From positions 32,766,107-32,830,106 of the forward strand of contig NC_084802.1 of assembly GCF_963169125.1 (NCBI RefSeq): 64,000 bases of DNA, written 5' to 3'. Below are positions 12,038-22,926 of this stretch, piece by piece; the stretch's first letter is position 1, and every line of letters begins with the position of its first letter. The notes beneath the pieces are model-generated. The model was not told the origin of the DNA. It searched no databases and was given only the letters and a program-made list of their open reading frames with translations. This stretch comes from Humulus lupulus. Its lineage: Eukaryota; Streptophyta; Magnoliopsida; Rosales; Cannabaceae. Made by a program: the position numbers and the translations under genes.

Positions 12038-12320
12038 ATGTACCCAAGGCAGTTAATGAGACCCGTCGGTGGTTATACCCAGGCTGGGAATTATAGCCAG
12101 AGCCTGAGTTCTTCACCTGCCCCCCAGAATTTGCAGCAAGTGTTTACAGATATGCAATTAAGATTGCAGAGGCAAGAGGAAGAGATTAGGTGTTTGAAAC
12201 AATAGCAGGTTCTGTCAGGGAACACCTCTTCCTTTGCTATGCCGGGAGTGGTACCGGTATTGGCTCAACCTAGGGTTTAGAACAGGTGGGAATTTCTTTG
12301 TGGAAGATTCCAGGAATATT
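12038..12320 (+). pseudogene. Element A gag, 5' part, before the solo LTR insertion
   Basis: The frame from ATG 12038 reads as the variable N-terminus of a chromovirus gag, with a polar Q-rich stretch (QLRLQRQEEEI) characteristic of the family. It carries two nonsense codons and is cut at GGAATATT by the LTR beginning at 12321. The frame resumes after 14705. Confidence 0.7.
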
Positions 12321-14700
12321 TGTAATGCCCTGAATTCTCCGATGGGGTTTAATGGCGAGATTAGTAGGCCGGGAGGGCCATACTTGTTTAATTAAGCCAT
12401 TAAATGATATTATGCATGTATACGTGAATTATATTATAACATGATGTTAAAATGTATGCATGTGAGTGCACATTTTTAATTACAGGGGTGTGATGGTAAC
12501 TTGGCCCGTTGAGGGCATAATTGTATATTTGTATGCATGTTGGTGATATATGTTGAGACTACATCATAATGTGGGTTTGTTCGAGTCATTCGGCATGAGA
12601 CGATCTTGGAATGTTGATTAGCGGTCTAGTCACAACAGGTTTAAGATCGGGGCTAGGGTTGAGTCTCGGGATGGTTTTAATGATTAGAGCGTTACCGAGT
12701 ATTAAAGGGTAACGGGATGTGAATTATTGGTGTTTGAGATTATCGAGAATAGCGGGAATTGGAGAGCGTTAATTATGATTAACGAAATAGGTGGAAAATA
12801 CCAAATATGCCCTTGGGAGCCTTTAGAAACTTTAAGTTGACCTAGGGGTAAAATGGTCATTTCACCCCTAGGATAGATATAAGCCATTTTTGGCTGAGGT
12901 TGAGGTAGAAAAATAGAGCACGTTTGAGAGCTTTCCCGTATCATCTTCTTCTCAGTTTTCTTTGTGATTTTTGAATCAATCTTGAGGATTCAAGCTTGGG
13001 AAGCAAGCCTTGGGAGTTTGGGAGTGTGTTCCTCCATTGAAGGGCTTCATAAGCTGAGTTTTGGGTAAGTTTCTAGCCATAGAATTCCTTGATTTGCTCT
13101 GTTTTAGCTTTGTTATGCAGCTGTGGTTTCTAGGTTGAGACTTTGGTTTTGATGGGAGTTTTGGCTAGGGTTCCTATGGTTGGGATGTTTGGGGTATGTT
13201 AGGATGGTTTTTGGGTTCATTTGGCATCAAAAATGGGTTTTGGAAGCTTTGGAATCAGGTGGGAATCGAAGGAGATGAAGAAGGGCGTTTCAGGGCATTT
13301 CAGTGCTGGAGGTAGCGCTATAGCGCCCACCTTAGGGCGCTACAGCGCTACTCATGAGGCAGATGGGCATGTTGGGGGTTCTGAGAATAGCGCTGGGGCG
13401 CTAGGGGTTGAGCGCTGTAGCGCTACTCTGTTCCTTCGAAGTCCCGTTTTGAGTGCTTTTAAGGGTTTTTGACTTGGGGTTTCAATCCTTAAGGCCCGGG
13501 ATCGAATCTACTCACCATGTGGGCATGTTTCGAGGTCCCGAGAGTGGTGCTTAGGTTAAGACCCTATCATTGTGGATTCTCTTTAATTGAGGTTATAATT
13601 GGTTGTGATTAGGTGACTGCTAAGGTATCAAAGGTCGATCGTTCTCAGGAGTCGTTCTTATTATCATTTCTCGCTCGAACCAGAGGTAAGAAAACTGCAC
13701 CCCAAATGTGACATGTATGGTTATTCATGAGGCATGTTGGTTGTATGAATGTGGACATGAATCGATTGTGGAATACTTAGCAAATGTTGCTCACTTGTGC
13801 ATGGTACTGACTCATTAGTCAGATTTGGCAAAGGTGCTAATATCAACTGTGAAGCTGTGACTCATTAGTCAGGTTCGGCAGTGGTACTGGGCACTGGTCA
13901 CATTGCGCTGACTCATTAGTCAGGACGGTCTTAGCGTGTTCAACGCAAGCCAATAAATATTAGATCTAATCGACTTTCTGCATTGAATGACTCAAAGAGC
14001 ATTAATGCCGGACCGACCTCAAGTTCGATGAATATTATAAGCGCTTGAAGGCTAGTGGCTTACCCAGCAGCCACTCTTCCATTTGAATTAGTGATCTGTT
14101 TGTCAGTCACTCAGTATGGTTTACCAGAACCTGTTGAAGGCTAGTGGCTTACCCAGCAGCCACTCTTCCATTTGAATTAGTGACTTGCTTGTCAGTCACT
14201 CAGTATGGTTTACCAGAACCTCAAGTGATATTCACTCATTTGTTTGAAAGCTATGAACTCTGTGTGATTATAATGATAATTATTTGATGATGTTTACATA
14301 TAATGCTATGTTTTCTTGCTGAGCTTTGGCTCATGGGTGCTATGTGGTGCAGGTAAAGGGAAAGAAAAGCTCACCCAGCCTTGAGTGGAGAGCTTAGGTG
14401 GAGATATGTACATATGCGGCCGCTTGACCACCATGGCCAAGGAGTTCTCAGAGGAAGTCGCTTAGGTCGGCGGGGTTTGAAACTTTGGAATTGTAATGAG
14501 CTTTTTGAGTTGTAAATGTTCTTGTGGGCCCATGAACAGTTTTATGTATCAAATAAAACATATAATTTCCTTTTTATTGGTTTTCACCTTAACATGTTAA
14601 TACCACTTAGAACACGTTTTTAACCAAAGGACTCAGGCAATGAGTCAAATTTCTGATTCACCGTTCACCGTAACTGTTCTGGGGTAACCAGGGCGTTACA
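12321..14700 (+). repeat. Solo Tekay-type LTR inserted in gag, 2,380 bp
   Basis: It starts TGTAATGCCC, ends GGGCGTTACA, and is flanked by the 5-bp duplication ATATT (12316-12320 and 14701-14705). No internal region remains, so it is a solo LTR left by LTR-LTR recombination. It contains a cluster of GCGCTATAGCGC / GCGCTACAGCGC words (about 13314-13425), several GACTCATTAGTCAG units (13808-13922), and an 89-bp tandem duplication (14045-14222). The 83-codon open frame at 13221-13472 overlaps the GC cluster and is not supported as a gene. Confidence 0.92.
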
Positions 14701-14705
14701 ATATT

Positions 14706-15436
14706 ACCCTCCTGTTTTTTAGGGAGGCCTAGATCCATTCAAAGCAGAGCAATGGATGGGCATGATCAGTTTTATCATCGACAGTATGGGGGTGGTAGGT
14801 CACGATAGAGTGATCTGTGCTACATATGTATTACAGGATGACACCCGGACGTGGTGGGAAGTGGTATCCCAGACACGAGATACAGCTGCGATGAACTGGA
14901 AAGAATTTAAGCAGCTGTTTAATGAAAGATATTATTGTGATGCAGTCAAGACTGCTAAGATGAATGAGTTTTTGAACCTGGTTCAGGGAAATGCAATAGT
15001 AATCGAGTATGTTAACATATTAGATGGGTTGGCCAAGTTTGCTTTTGATATGGTACCCACGAATGTAGCTCCTAAAGAACGGTTTATCCAGGGATTGAAT
15101 CCCAGGATAGCTCAGGGCATTAGAATCGCCCCAATACATGAAATCTCTACCTATGCCCAGGTGGTAGGGAAAGTTCTTGTTGTTGAGAGCACAGGGAATG
15201 AAATTGAGAAGGAGAGTGCCGGAGAGCATGAAGCTCAGACAGTGATACCTCCGTTTATTGGATCGGGCAAGGACAAGGATTGGAAAGTTTACCTAGAATG
15301 CACTTTGTGTAAGAGGCATCATCTAGGAGAATGCCAAGCAAAGGCGTGTTTCTTATGTGGGATGGTTGGGCACTTCAGGAGAGAATGCCCAGGGAGAAGG
15401 AAGAATGAGCAAAAGGGGCGGCCGGCTCGACTCTAG
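14706..15436 (+). pseudogene. Element A gag, 3' part: capsid domain and zinc knuckle
   Basis: The nucleocapsid protein packages element RNA. The longest open stretch starts at ATG 14756 (226 codons). A nonsense codon just before it separates it from the 5' part of gag. RTWWEVVSQTRD and WKEFKQLFNERYY are retrotransposon gag signatures. Near the end CFLCGMVGHFRRECP is a CCHC zinc knuckle (C-x2-C-x4-H-x4-C). Only one copy of ATATT needs to be ignored for this part to line up in frame with the piece ending at 12320, confirming that both are one gag. Confidence 0.85.
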
Positions 15437-17929
15437 CTCGACTGTTCACTCCAATGTAGTCAGAGACTAAGACTGAGGCTGGTTCCTCAGTAATGGCATG
15501 TCAGCTTCCTACTTCTGATTTATGTATTATGCTGACTAGTTTTGGTGTCATGTTGTTCTTTGCTTGTTGCATCTAGAAAGGCATAGACTTAATATGCAAG
15601 TTACATGGTCATGTTGTGATGAGGATGTGATACTCTATTGGTAATTTTAAGAGATGGGTTAGGTTATGGTGAGAAGGGACTCATCAGTTGATTTGATAGA
15701 GTTGGTTATAACTGACTTCAATATGATCCTGGATATGGATTGGTTAGCCAAGTATGGGGCAGTGATAGATTGCGAGGAAAGGTTGGTAACTCTTGGGTTT
15801 GAGGGTGAGAAACCTTTGTATTTGTTGGCACTATGCATGGACCCCATATGCTTATGACATCTGTACTATGAGCTAGAGACCTATTGTAGGAGGATGCATA
15901 GGTCGTGCCAGTGGGACCAGGATAGACTGGATTAGTTTGCGAATTTCTAGATGTGTTTCCAGGGGATTTTCCAGGATTACCTTTACCCAAAGAGATAGAA
16001 TGGTGATTATGTTGGTGCCAGAGATAGAATCAGGTCTAGGACACTGTATTGTACGACTTCAGTAGAGCTGTAAGAACTAAAGGTTCAGTTATTGGGTAAG
16101 ACAATATTTTTTTAAGGTGGACCTTCGATCTGGTTATTACCAGCTAAAGATCAGAGATAAGGATATGTAGAAGATTTTCTTCTATATCAATTATGGGCAC
16201 TAGGAGTGTTGAGTTATGTTTTATGGATTTGATTAATGCCGAGTTGTTTTGATAGAGCAGATGGACAGAGTATTCAAAGATTATCTGAATTGGATTTATG
16301 ATCGTCTTGATTGATGATATTGTCGTATACTCTCAGTTGGAGATTTTCTGAGGTCAAGGAATGCCTCAGAGGACAGGAGCTTCCTTGGACAGGCAAGATA
16401 TTACATGTACTTTGGGGAGGATTTCTGACTCTTCCTACAGATCAGAACCAGTTTATAAGTTATCATGGTATCTTATTGACAGAAAAGGCGATTGCCTAAG
16501 CAACATGTTAGTTGAAGGATATGACCAGAACTAAAGCAGAGTTATTGGTGGGCTAGTTGGTCAACATTATGTTTGAGTTTACTCTTATAGAGAGGATTAA
16601 AGAAAAACAGTTAAGTGACCCACAAATGGGAAGAATTGAGGGGAATGTCTTAGCTAGATTAGCTAAGGATCATACAGTGCCAGGTATGAGTTTAATGAGG
16701 TATAGGGATCGGACTTGGGATCCGATGGACATTGCGATTAAATGAGGGATTCTGGATGAATATCATACTACATCTTATTCTCTTCATCCAGGCACCATGA
16801 AGATGTACCAGGATTTGAAAGCTTTACATTAGTGGCCTGGGGTGGAGAGGTTCGTAAATGAATACGTGGCAAAGTTTCTAACCTGTTAGCAAGTCAAGAC
16901 AGAGTATCCGAAATCAGTAAGGCCAGTACAGCCTTTGTGTAATCCATAGTGGAAAGGCATCACGGTGGATTTTGTGGTGGGTTTGCCCAGAGTAGTGGGC
17001 CAGCATGATTCAGTTCGGGTCATTATGGACCAGTATACAAAGTCAGCTCACTTCTATCAGTAAGGACGAGTAATACAGTTGATCAGTATGCAGACCTCTA
17101 TGTGAGAGAGATAGTACGCCTTCTTGGGAATTTGAGGTCTATCTTATTAGATAAGGACCCTGTTTTTACTTTCAAGTTTTGGGGAAGATTGCAGAAGGCG
17201 ATGAGTATACAGTTGGAGTTTAGTACAATTTATTATCCTCAAATTGATGGTGAATCAGAGGGAGTTATCCAATTATTGGAGGGGCACTTTATGAGATGAT
17301 GTATGGTAGGGAATGTATATCGCCCATTCACTGGGATGAGATGGGTGAGATGTTATATTTGGGTCCTGAGGTAGTTTAGGGGACCATTGAGGCTATTGAA
17401 AAGGTTAGAGCTCGGATGCTCGCTTCTCAGAGTAAATGGGAAAGTTATGTTAATTTGAAGTGAAGGAATGTGGAGTTCCATGTGGAAGACTATATCTTCC
17501 TTAGATTTTCACCACGGAAAGGGGTGAGGAGATAAGGGCAAGTTGAGCCCTAGATTAGTAGGACCGTTGGAAATCCTTGATAGGATCGGTCAGGTTGTCT
17601 ATGGATTGGCCTTAACTTTGGCACTGCGGTCATATATAGTGTATTTCATATTTCCATGTTGAGGAAATACGTGTTAGACAAGACTCATGTATTGAGTTTT
17701 GAGAATATGAAATTAGAGGCTAAGTTATCCTGTGAGGAATAGCCAGTCCAAATATGAGACAGAAAGAACAAGGTTCTGAGAAACAAAGTTGTACCTTTGG
17801 TTAAGGTATTATACAGAAACAGTAAGGTCGAGGGAGCGACCTGGGAACTGGAATCAGTTATGCGAGATTGATATTTCGGGCTACTAAGTTAAAATTTCAA
17901 GGACGAAATTTCTGTAAGGAGTGGATAGT
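15437..17929 (+). pseudogene. Element A pol remnants: protease, RT, integrase, chromodomain-like tail
   Basis: Fragments appear in order but in changing frames with many stops. Near 15735 MDWLAKYGAVIDC is the conserved segment after the protease. Around 16290-16330 an FIDDI/VYS trace marks the RT catalytic site. From about 16750 to 17300 there are integrase pieces (SLHPG, WPG, VDFVVGLP, YPQIDG). From about 17590 to 17900 traces match the chromovirus C-terminus (LRKYV, RSREATWELES-like). The RT region is too short, so it also carries an internal deletion. Not functional. The purine-rich end before 17930 serves as polypurine tract. Confidence 0.75.
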
Positions 17930-19898
17930 TGTAATGTCCCAAATTTTCTAATAAGGCTTAGGGCCTTGATTAGGGGGCCAGGATGGCAAATTATGGAATT
18001 ATTTGATTATATGATATTTCTGTGTATCACTATGTGATTATGTGAGTAATATTATAATATGACTTGATATGCATGTTTAGGTGTATTAAATATGCAGGTG
18101 GGCCCATTTCTGTTTAATTGGACAATTTTCATAATTTGGCCCGTTATGGGTATATTTGGCATATATATGGTATGTGTGTGGTACTACATTATTATATGGT
18201 TATGCTTGGGTTACTCGGCACAAGACAATCCTAGGGAGCAAGCTAGTGGGTAGGTCACAACGAGACCCATACTTGACTCGGAGTGAGTCAAGGGATATAT
18301 TGGTTATTTAGCACATTACCGGGATATTGGGTAATGGGAATGATTTTTTGATGATATATTGGGAGTTAGTGAGATCATGGGGAAATTCTGGGAATTTTGA
18401 CTATTTTACCCCGAGGGGTGTTTTTGGGACCCCGAGCATTAAGATTTGCTTGAGGTTACTTAAGCTCGAAGTAACCTGTCAGAATTATAAAAGAACATTC
18501 AGAACGTTCTCTCTCTCTCCTGTTCCCTTTTCGACACCCATTCGCATTTTCGAAGGAAACTCGAGTTTTAGGACTCAGATTCAAACAAGGATTGCGACAT
18601 AGCGATTCTAGGGAAGATTAGAAGCTTATTAACCGAAAGATTTAGTTGGAAAACGACTCAATCAGAGGTAATCTGAGTTTTAAGTTTTTGAGTTTTTAAG
18701 CTTTATGTTTTAATGAGTTTTTGGATGGATTGAGACTTGGGTTTTCATGGTAATGAGAAATTAGGATTTTTGGGAACTTTGATTTTGGGATTTGGATATG
18801 TTTGGAAAGGTTTTTTGAGGATTTTAAATGGGAAAAAATGAAGGAAATGGCTGGGTTCATGGTCAAGCCGCGACCTTGTTCTAGCAAGTCGCGATCTGGA
18901 TGAACCCAAAGCCAGGAAGAGTCTGCCTGCGGGGCGCACTGCGACTCAAGTGGGGCCAAGTTGCGGCCCGCACCCTGAAGCCCAGGCAGAGACTCTTTGT
19001 CAGGAAGGCAAGTCACGACCCTCAGGGCCAAGTCACGATCCGCCTATGCATTTTTGGCTAGATTTAGTTTTTAGTCATGGGAACTTAACTCTAAGGGCTT
19101 GGGATCGATCCTACCACCTAGTTTGCTAGGATTCGACGTCCAGGAGGCTAGGTCCATAAGTATTTATTTACTCGTTTTTTATGGGATTTTATATTATGGT
19201 TGTGACTAGGTTGTCGCTAGGGGCTTGGAACAGGATCGTGCTTGAGGGTCGTTTATTGCTAACCTGTGCTTGGACCGAAGGTAAGAAAATTGCACCCAGT
19301 ATGTGATGCATGCGATACATGTGATTATGGCATGGCATGAATGTGAAATATGGAACTGATCAGAGCTTGAGTCTTTGTAAATGTGCAGGATTATGATTAC
19401 ATTTGTGATTGTTTAGTAAGCATGTTGAATGCCTTATATTTGGATATTTGACATATGATATATGCCTGGTTGCATTGCTTACTTGTGAGTGGCACTGATT
19501 TATTAGTCAGAAACGACAATGTTGTTTAGTACTGGTTGTGAAGCTCTAACTTATCAGTCATGATCGGCAATAGTACTAAGCACTAGTCGTATGGAATTGA
19601 CTTATGAGTCAAGAGCGACATTAGCGTATTGAACGCAGAGCCGAAATGATTAGATCTAATCAACATGAGCATTAAATGCTTGACCAACCCAATGGTCGAA
19701 GAAAACTAAAGCGCTTGGCTAGTCTAAGGCTAGTTACTCAGAGTCAGGGCTAAAAGGCTCAGATGACTGGAAAGTCACATGGCTTAGGGCGTAGGTCCCT
19801 AGAGATAGACTCATTAGTCATCTATTCAGGGCGCAGGTCCCCAGAGATAGACTCATTAGTCATTTATTAAGGGCGTAGGTCCCCAGAGATAGACTCAT
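17930..19898 (+). repeat. Element A 3' LTR, truncated on the right
   Basis: It starts TGTAATGTCCC after the purine-rich GGACGAAATTTCTGTAAGGAG. TATA-like ATTATAAAAG lies at about 18487. A cluster of related words (AAGCCGCGACC, AAGTCGCGATC, AAGTTGCGGCC, AAGTCACGACC, AAGTCACGATC) spans about 18868-19040. Near the right end, AGAGATAGACTCATTAGTC repeats lead into the junction at about 19898, where a reversed LTR start is joined. The open frames at 18327 and 18696 are shadows. Confidence 0.8.
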
Positions 19899-20371
19899 CA
19901 AAACTCCTGGAATTCCCTCCTAATCTCGTTAATACAAAATATATTCTCAAATATTCATTCCCGTTACCCGATAACTCGGTAATGAACTAGATACCCAAAA
20001 TACCCCTTGACTCACCCCGAGTCGGGTATTAGGTCCCGTTGTGAGTTTTCCGCTAACTTGCTCCCTAGGATTGTCTCGTGTCGAGTAACCCAAATATATC
20101 CACATAATAATGTGGTCTCACAGATATATCACATATTTGCCAAATATACCCATATCATGCCAAATTATGAAAATTTCCCTTCTAATAAGAAACGGGCCCA
20201 CATGCATATTTAATACACCTAAACATGCATATCTAGTCATATTATCATATAACTCACATAATCACATAATTACACATATATATATATCACATAACATATA
20301 ATTTCCATAAATTTCCATCCTAGCCCCCTAATCAAGGCCCTGAGCCTTATTATGAAATTTGGGACGTTACA
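19899..20371 (-). repeat. Tekay-type LTR start, reversed
   Basis: On the minus strand from 20371 it reads TGTAACGTCCCAAATTTC and follows the first roughly 470 bp of the LTR at 17930 closely (for example GGGAGCAAG, GGGTGAGTCAAGGGGTATT). It stops at a junction with element A's 3' LTR that shares only a few bases. Its right edge is a clean LTR terminus inside another element (20372 onward). Confidence 0.82.
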
Positions 20372-21169
20372 AGAATCTTCTCCAAAGAACCTCGGTGTCG
20401 GAGCTTGTTGGGGATGGCCTCTGCCTCGAATCCTGTGGTAGTGTAGGGTTTATCCATTGCCATCGGACCTTCATTGGCTGCTTCCTCTGAGATGCTAACT
20501 CGAAGGGGTCTTGTCGCCGCTTGGGCGGGATCCTCTCATACAACGAGGGCTTGATTGTTGCTAGCCACTCGCTTCCCTTTCTTTGGGTGTCGCTCAGCTT
20601 CTTGAGCCATCTGTATAATTTTGGTGTTGAATGCGTAGAACCCTTGTGTGTGTAGTTGGTGGAGCTCCTCAGACATCTGAAATAGCAAACCAAGCAGTTA
20701 ACGCCTTGCCTCGAAGAAAGATGGGTCAAAACGTGGATCCCTAAGACAATTGCTCAGGGAGAAGAGAGAATAAATTCTAAGGATGCGGGGTGTCTTCAGG
20801 GCCAAATAATCGGCACCGAAGAACACCACTAGAAATTATGAACACCACCGGAATCTGGGAATTTTCCAGATTCCGATCGAATGTCCAGAAGGGCACAAGT
20901 TGCCTAAGGTGTGCAATAAGCCATTTTGACCACTTCTAACACCAAAATGTGCCTAAAAATACCTATAGAAGGTCAAAACAACCCCTCAAGTACCAATAAA
21001 ATCCCATTCCTAAACATGCATCTAAAATCTCAAATTAATCTTGAGGCAAACACAAAACCAGTAAATACTTACTCGAGATGTAGTGCCGGTAGGTGCTGAA
21101 ACGAGTTTGAATGCTGAAGAATCGTTTGTCATTCGCCCAGAAATAAGACGATTCTCGCCAACTGTCCAT
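20372..21169 (-). pseudogene. Antisense gene remnant in a Tat-type element, function unknown
   Basis: On the minus strand a TATA-like TATAAAAAATCG (about 21283-21292) precedes ATG at 21169. The first exon candidate (21169-21073) encodes about 32 residues starting MDSWRESSYFWAND and ends at a good donor (CTCGA|GTAAGT). Around 20830-20710 a frame reads VFFGADYLALKTPR. A pyrimidine-rich acceptor TTTGCTATTTCAG at about 20675 precedes ATGTCTGAGGAG, whose frame runs for 46 codons to a TGA, then stays open to the junction at 20372. I do not recognise the protein. The frame disruptions suggest decay. Alternative view: chance frames in LTR-proximal DNA. Confidence 0.45.
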
Positions 21170-21416
21170 AATTATAGAGGAATATCAGGAATGGGTGAAG
21201 GACTGAGAAGCTGGGGAGAAGAGAGAATTTTGAAGGTTTTGAATTTCAAATGGTTAAAGTGCATACTGAGAGGCGGTTCTCGATTTTTTATACTCACAGA
21301 ACCTGGGGTGGAAGCAATCTCACATGGCAACTAGGAGTAATTAGTGAAGACTTTTTCAAATTACTCCTCTGTCTAAGTCTCCACTGTCTGAGGACGAGTG
21401 AAGACTTAGGGGCAAA

Positions 21417-22338
21417 TGTTGTCTATGTTTTCGTCACCTGACACATGGCAACTAGGAGTAATTAGCGACAAGTCATGAAGTACTCGGAGTGTGAACTCTT
21501 CCCGGAAATCTAGTCCGGCCAAGTCGTGGATGTCTCCAAGTGAGGCCATGCCCCGAGGTCTGCCCCCGAGGCAATGATGTCTCAAGGTGAGGCCACGTCC
21601 TGAGCCAATCTCCAAGTCATGGATGCCTCTAAGTGAGGCCACGCCCCGATGCCTGTCCTCGAGGCGAGGATATCTCCAGGTGAGGCCACGTCCTAAGAGG
21701 TTCTCTTCACTCGCCCATCTCTCAAGTCCAGGATTCTGGTCCTCGGACCTGGGGTAGATGCCAGGTGTCAGTCACTGTGGGTATGGGCCACTAGAGGATC
21801 ATCTGACAACTTTTGGTGAGCCTTGATTAGTGGTGTTGAGTTCATACTCTCGACAATCAGCATATACGTCGCCTGACATGGGCAAACGTGCGCCACACCT
21901 TGAAAGTCAGAGATATGTTCCCTATAAAGTTGGTACGCGACTTTCTACAATGGGCCTCGTGCAATCCTCATGGGTCGTAGTCTCTATTTAGTGCAACCCT
22001 TTTTATATTAATTCGACATTAATACCCTAGGATGGGGGAATTTGTATTAACGGTATACGATTAACAGTAATGACCCCAGCCTCTATAAATAGGGCTGGGG
22101 TATCTTCTTATAAAGGGTTCGGATTTTTAGAGAGAGAAACTCTGTAACTCGGTGCAATATATACGCTGCCTGAGAACCATCATGGAAGCTTGTTAAAACA
22201 AGCTTCAAGCTCACTAAATACCAGAGACTCGTGGACTATGGCTCTTTTATAGATTAAACCATGTAAAACCATTGTGTTCTTTTATATTATTTTCTTTATA
22301 CTCTCAGATTAAGTTGATAGCGAAAAAGACAGTCAACA
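21417..22338 (+). repeat. Tat-type 3' LTR, 922 bp
   Basis: It begins TGTTGTCTATG and ends CAGTCAACA. A TATA box CTCTATAAATAGGG lies at about 22081-22096, followed by the ACTCGGTGCAATATA-type start region. Several approximate repeats of GAGGCCACGTCC/GCCCCGA...CTCCAAG lie between 21520 and 21690. No gene. Confidence 0.75.
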
Positions 22339-22367
22339 CTGTTTCATCTAGATTTTTTGTTACATAT

Positions 22368-22869
22368 ATAGTAAAACCTCCATAAAGTGTTACTCTATAA
22401 TGGAATAACTCTCATATAGTCATAAAATGTTTTAGCCTCAACTTGGGACCAGTTAGAAATAGGAATAAACTTCACATTATAATAAGTTATAATATTTCTT
22501 TATCCCGCATTTAGAAAATATGCCTCTATATGGTAATAATTGTCTTAACATTAAATATATTTAAGTAAATGTTATCTTATACATGCTAAAAATTCATGAT
22601 AAAATTAATTATTAATTTAAATTTCTAAAATAACTTTGTATAATTTCAACATTATATAGATATGTACATTGTAACTATACATTTATGTCATTTTCGTTTA
22701 TCAATGATTACACATTGAATTTGACATGTTTTATCAATTATTATTTAATTAAAATTTAAATAAGTATATTTAAAACATTTTATAAACATAATTCTATTAA
22801 GCTATAACTTTCTCAAAGTAATAAAATACGTTGGTCCCAACATTATTATTATAGAAAGGTTTTACTGTA
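22368..22869. mobile_element. Tc1/mariner-type MITE (Emigrant/pogo-like ends)
   Basis: The left end (TA)TAGTAAAACCTCC and the right end reversed (TA)CAGTAAAACCTTTC form an inverted repeat. Inner words also pair: TTGGGACC near 22445 against GGTCCCAA near 22832. The element is AT-rich, about 500 bp, has TA at both edges, and no coding capacity. Termini of this kind are known from pogo-like plant MITEs. Confidence 0.65.
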
Positions 22870-22926
22870 TTATTGTTTTTTAAGTTAGCTTTTACTCTTG
22901 TAATGATAAAATTTTGATTATACTTG

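Larger units (their letters stand above)
10902..19898 (+). mobile_element. Degenerate Tekay/Del-type chromovirus (element A)
   Basis: An old plus-strand Ty3/gypsy element with a truncated 5' LTR (10902-11583), a PBS matching initiator tRNA-Met, gag with a CCHC knuckle, rotted protease-RT-integrase, a chromodomain-like C-terminus, and a truncated 3' LTR (17930-19898). A solo LTR of a related family splits gag. Both outer LTR edges are replaced by LTR fragments in the opposite orientation. Confidence 0.85.
20372..22338 (+). mobile_element. 3' end of a Tat-type retrotransposon: antisense gene remnant plus LTR
   Basis: The right part is an LTR (21417-22338) preceded by a purine-rich GACTTAGGGGCAAA. 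Left of it, instead of pol, is DNA that reads best on the minus strand, with its own TATA-like box and splice signals. This arrangement (antisense gene next to the 3' LTR) matches the complete Tat element at 34910-47834. The rest was lost at the junction at 20371. Confidence 0.65.

Noticed and set aside
13221..13472. 83-codon open frame in the solo LTR
   Set aside because: It runs through the GCGCTATAGCGC cluster; composition and lack of any motif make it a by-product of the repeat.
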